DNA of 64,000 nucleotides from assembly GCF_964204865.1 (NCBI RefSeq), contig NC_135258.1, positions 20,301,083-20,365,082 of the forward strand, in the 5' to 3' direction. The notes under the pieces are model-generated. The model saw only the letters and a list, made by a program, of their open reading frames with translations, made no database searches and was not told the origin of the DNA. A program made the position numbers and the translations under genes. This document shows positions 60,354-64,000 of this stretch, piece after piece (the stretch's first letter is position 1; the number at the start of each line of letters is the position of its first letter). Origin of the DNA: Styela clava (Eukaryota; Chordata; Ascidiacea; Stolidobranchia; Styelidae).

Positions 60354-61983
60354 AATCTTCTTTTGTTATACTTACTTAGGCTATTTACTGAAATAATATC
60401 TGACGGACAGAAATTAACGGATCATTTAGTATTCTTATTATTGTGTATGTACAGTGCAACTTTATATCATTAGATATATAGGAAATATTGCCATCGATTG
60501 TTCTGGTATAAGAATACTAAGATTTCACTGATACTAACTCATTATTCATTCATTTTTTTTTTATATATTCCACATTTAACTGTTCGACTCAGTGTATACT
60601 GTAGCCTGCATGCACACAAATTATTTTAATTTCATTTACTAGCATACCAAACAATACAATTCTCTATGAAATGAGTAGTCTCTATAATGCATTCATTCAC
60701 CCCAATCCGGAAATCCAGGCAATTTTAATGTAGTACATTCTGTTCAATTAGGGTTTTGCAAAGCGACAACATTGGATTAGGCAAATATTGTCGTAATAAT
60801 AGCAAATAGTGGTAAAATGAGTGGTATGATGCTTTTAAACTTTCTAGTTTGTGCTCTATCAAGTCCCGACTCTTGATATTCTGTTACTATTGAAGTTGAT
60901 TGGTACGGTTTGGAGCCAATTATATTCCTTATTATTTCACCTCAAAATCATTGAAAGTTTTTAAGCACTAAATATCCCCTGCTAAAAATAGCTTCAACCA
61001 AAATATTGGTATTGACATTTACTCTGGTCAGTTTACAACTTTGAATAGCAGCGATTCCTAAACGGAATCGTGATTTTCTACATATTGGTCAATGTTAAAT
61101 ACCTGTGAGGGTTTTGCAAGAATTTCAATCCAACTCAACATAAGAAAGAGACAATAAGACAAACAATGTCGCCTAATGCAAAGATGAACTATGCTATACT
61201 GAAACATCTTCGCCGGAAAATATATGTAAGATCTTCAAACCTTTTTCTTAACTAATTCAATATTATTCAAATCAGTATACTTTGAGAGCTTGCGTTCTAC
61301 TAAATAAAGATTCTAAACTGCGAACTGTGTGGACAATATGGTATACTGTAGGAAATCGTAACCAGATGTAGCCCTACATAAACTACGGTTAACTTAAAAT
61401 ACAGGAAGCCTAATTGTTTTTCGTGACATGCGTCATGCATTGTTTCTGTTCAGCTTGCACAATGGCAATAGGAGAGTGGGCCAAATATAATTACGAATAA
61501 AATGAGGGTTGGGTTGACCATTAAGCAAAATAAGACACCACAGAAATTTTCATGGACGAATTTTCACTGGTGCGGCAGTATTTAACGAAATGATTCGAGT
61601 TGGTCAGACGATTCGGACCTCAATATTAGCCAAGTTGGAATGAATTTTTGAATATTTTTATTCTCAAGTATCATCTTACACATTGCTATAAATGTTTGCA
61701 GGCGTGAGAACTATTTAAAAAATATCATGCAAATCGATCATACCTTAGTAATCAGCAGTTTATTTTTTTACCATATTGGAAATACCTGTTGTACATACAA
61801 AATGGGGTAAAAAAACAAAATTGCATTTCAGGGTGAAAGGTGACAAAATAAGAGAAGTGACTCGAGAAGTAGTCGAATTAATACACAAGGCTAAATTGAC
61901 TACAATGGAATCACCAGCATAAGGGATCGAAGGAGCAGTGGATGAGCTTGGCATTGATGTAAAACGGTGCCATGACAGCAGGG
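60354..61983. other. intergenic region upstream of DDRGK1
   Basis: Probable DDRGK1 promoter at its left edge, then AT-rich sequence without a supported gene. A + strand stretch at about 61835-61920 translates to a short helical peptide (GDKIREVTREVVELIHKAK) ending in a stop and may be a transposon remnant. Confidence 0.5.
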
Positions 61984-62590
61984 ATGTCCCATTCAAATTA
62001 AATATTCGAATATCGTTTCAAGTTTTTGTAAGAATATCGAATTTAGCGCACACATTTTTTCGCCGCCACCGTCCACGTTCTGATCGAAAATATTTTACAG
62101 TTATCTTTTATTTTATCTTAACTGAAGAAAGCCGTGTGCGTCGTTTCGTGTGCGTCCGTGTATATATATCGTTTTTGTTGACGATGCATGGGTAATAACT
62201 TCTGCGTTTTTCTAAATGAATTTACACTTTGGCGATCCAAATAAAAATGAAATGGAGGGATAATTGTGAGATGGGCAGAAGTGACGGAATTTAGCTTAAC
62301 GATGTCGATGGGCTAAATGACACTCAGGCTGTCGAAAAACAGCTAAAAAATTCATAGCTGAAATTAGACTTGTCAAAAAGTGCGTGTGTTGTTAAAATAA
62401 AGTTTATTGTTGATGCTGTATAGCAAGAAGCTGAACTACTGCAAAATTACAGCTACAACTTTCCCAGTTTTAGGTATCAAAGATATTTTGTTTATAAGGA
62501 TTAAATAATATAAGGACTTTGATTTTACTTTGGTATTTAAACATTTCGCTGGGCGCCCAGTTTCTGTACTTGCCAATTTACACCACAATT
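61984..62590. mobile_element. diverged relative of the interior of the 36039-37752 element
   Basis: Shared landmarks in the same order are: GGGATGTCC with CAAATT..AAT (61981, 36376), CGCCGCC/CGTCC followed by CGAA.ATTTTA, GAGGGATAATTGTG with a block like TTTAGCTTAACGATGTCGAT (62255-62310, 37240-37280), TAAATGACACT, and CTGGGCGCC (62550, 37390). No transposase frame. Confidence 0.55.
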
Positions 62591-64000
62591 CGTAAGTATA
62601 GACACTGTAATGTTTATTAATTCTATATTTTCAGGAACAAATTTCAACCATATCTCACATGCGATATGTTTTATTTATATCTGCTATATTATGAAGATAT
62701 TATTGAGGCTCAATTCTTACGCCCGTGGATTTCAATAAAATTGTGACGACCCTTGTTTTGCCTGTTAAATGACGTCATGTGATATCGTTTCCATATTTGG
62801 TATTCTAGCAGTTTAGACGCTGCGACACGGTCGATCGGTTCTCGGGGGCAGCGTGGTCTGTTGGTGTATGCTGTGTGTGACAGAGTGCAGTCATCTGAGT
62901 GTTTCGGTTAGATTGGTGGGTTTTGAATGTCTGTGTGAATGCCTCTGGTCTTCAGGGATGTTTGTCTGTGTTGTGTGACTGTCGGATGTTTTGTGCTGGA
63001 CAGTGGGCTGACGTAGGGACCATGTTATTGTTCTTACCAGTACAGTGCCATTACAGTTCATTTACCGTAGTGTTGTATTTTCAGTTTTATCGTGGAATTA
63101 GCTTTCATCAGTATTGTTCAAATGTTGTGCACCTATAGAATTGTTCATAGTCTTTTTAAATGCCTGTCATAAGTTACTTTCGGCCTGTTTTACAAATTGC
63201 AGTAGCTAGTTCATTGTACCAGATTCTAGGGGTCATTTGGTTTTTTATTCAGAGTTGTCTTGGATTTCAGGGTTGGTCAGTGTTTTTGTTGTGTATGTGG
63301 TCTTTCTTGCATTTTACTGCCTGGTATCTGTTATTTTTATTTTATGCTTTTCGTTCCTTTGGGGAGTGTTTGGTTGTTTTGGATCGTTTACTGTTCGAGT
63401 TGTTAATAAATGACATAAAATAGCATAAAGACTTGGACTATTGAGAGAAAACTTGACGTCAGATCATATTAGAAGATATTCTGAACCTGGATAATTATTT
63501 CATACATTGCCGGTACGCTACAAAATGAATAAAATAGGATTTATGCATAGGGGGATTTTAGAATTTATTTGCTTATGACCATCTCTGCGACAGTACTTCA
63601 TCGAGATGTCACGAATTGTTGAGAGGTGCTGCAAGTGACACCACATGGATTTCAGGAGAACGTGATTGAGACATTAGCTAAAAGCAAAAGCACCCAGGTC
63701 AGTTTGGATGAACCCGATAAGATACCAAAAGGGACAAGCGAAATGACACTATAGCGTAGTGGGATAATGGATGACCGATGTGTCGAACCAGTCTGGATTA
63801 GTGCTCGTCCAACGGGTGTAAAAATTTTGAAGCCAAATATTATGGGGCATGCACTACTATACGTATGTATATATAGGAAATTGGCAACTTGTCACAAATA
63901 AACCAAAACGAGTGTTTAAACCTGTAGGCTACACAGCAAATGCCTGGCGTTTCCACCAAAGTTTTTGTTAACAGTTGTCAGGATACCTTTTGTGACAGTT
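62591..64000. other. GT-rich stretch and window end, possible LTR
   Basis: From 62742 the sequence begins TGTGACGACCC, a start seen in many Gypsy-type LTRs. A G/T-rich region follows, ending in an AATAAA at 63405. Beyond that point no primer-binding site, coding region or second LTR is visible in the window. The open frames at 62899-63423 are low-complexity and are not called as genes. Confidence 0.3.

Noticed and set aside
62899-63423. Two hydrophobic open frames that resemble membrane proteins.
   Set aside because: They arise from a G/T-rich low-complexity stretch that yields Leu/Val/Phe/Cys codons by composition.
1-64000. CRISPR arrays, operon-type promoters or bacterial features.
   Set aside because: None present; the gene structure with many GT-AG introns is eukaryotic, and the direct repeats seen belong to transposons and minisatellites.

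Overview
This window is eukaryotic and AT-rich. Its genes are split into short exons by GT-AG introns, and much of the remaining sequence is DNA transposons and tRNA-derived SINEs. Gene content (a TRABID deubiquitinase, a muscle-ankyrin-repeat (MARP/CARP)-like protein, a cytochrome-b5 front-end desaturase, two caveolins and DDRGK1/UFBP1) points to a metazoan, most probably an invertebrate chordate. The base composition, compact genes and splice-acceptor-like sites just before some start codons would fit an ascidian tunicate. The species is an inference.

Layout. 1-13.0 kb: ZRANB1/TRABID on the + strand, ten coding exons in perfect phase (755 aa), with small transposons and antisense SINEs in its introns; a 60-nt near-perfect hairpin lies 325 bp past its stop. 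16.5-20.9 kb: a six-exon MARP/ANKRD1-like gene on the - strand (262 aa), convergent with ZRANB1. 22.2-27.5 kb: a six-exon front-end fatty acid desaturase on the - strand (423 aa). 27.5-32.1 kb: largely anonymous sequence with one short TIR element. 32.1-47.3 kb: a nest of hAT-type transposons inserted into one another, several with exact 8-bp target-site duplications, including an almost open hAT transposase, a broken ZBED/SCAND3-like transposase and a foldback element with minisatellite arms. 50.4-55.7 kb: two tandem caveolin genes on the - strand (220 and 202 aa). 57.3-60.4 kb: DDRGK1/UFBP1 on the - strand (321 aa). 60.4-64 kb: no gene recognised; a diverged transposon copy and a GT-rich stretch.

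The host genes do not form one pathway. TRABID acts on atypical ubiquitin chains, DDRGK1 in ER UFMylation, the caveolins build caveolae, the desaturase makes polyunsaturated acyl chains, and the MARP-like protein is probably a stretch or sarcomere signalling protein. All exon structures were assembled by hand from splice sites, phase continuity and family resemblance remembered by the annotator; no database search was run. No CRISPR array, rRNA or canonical tRNA gene was seen.
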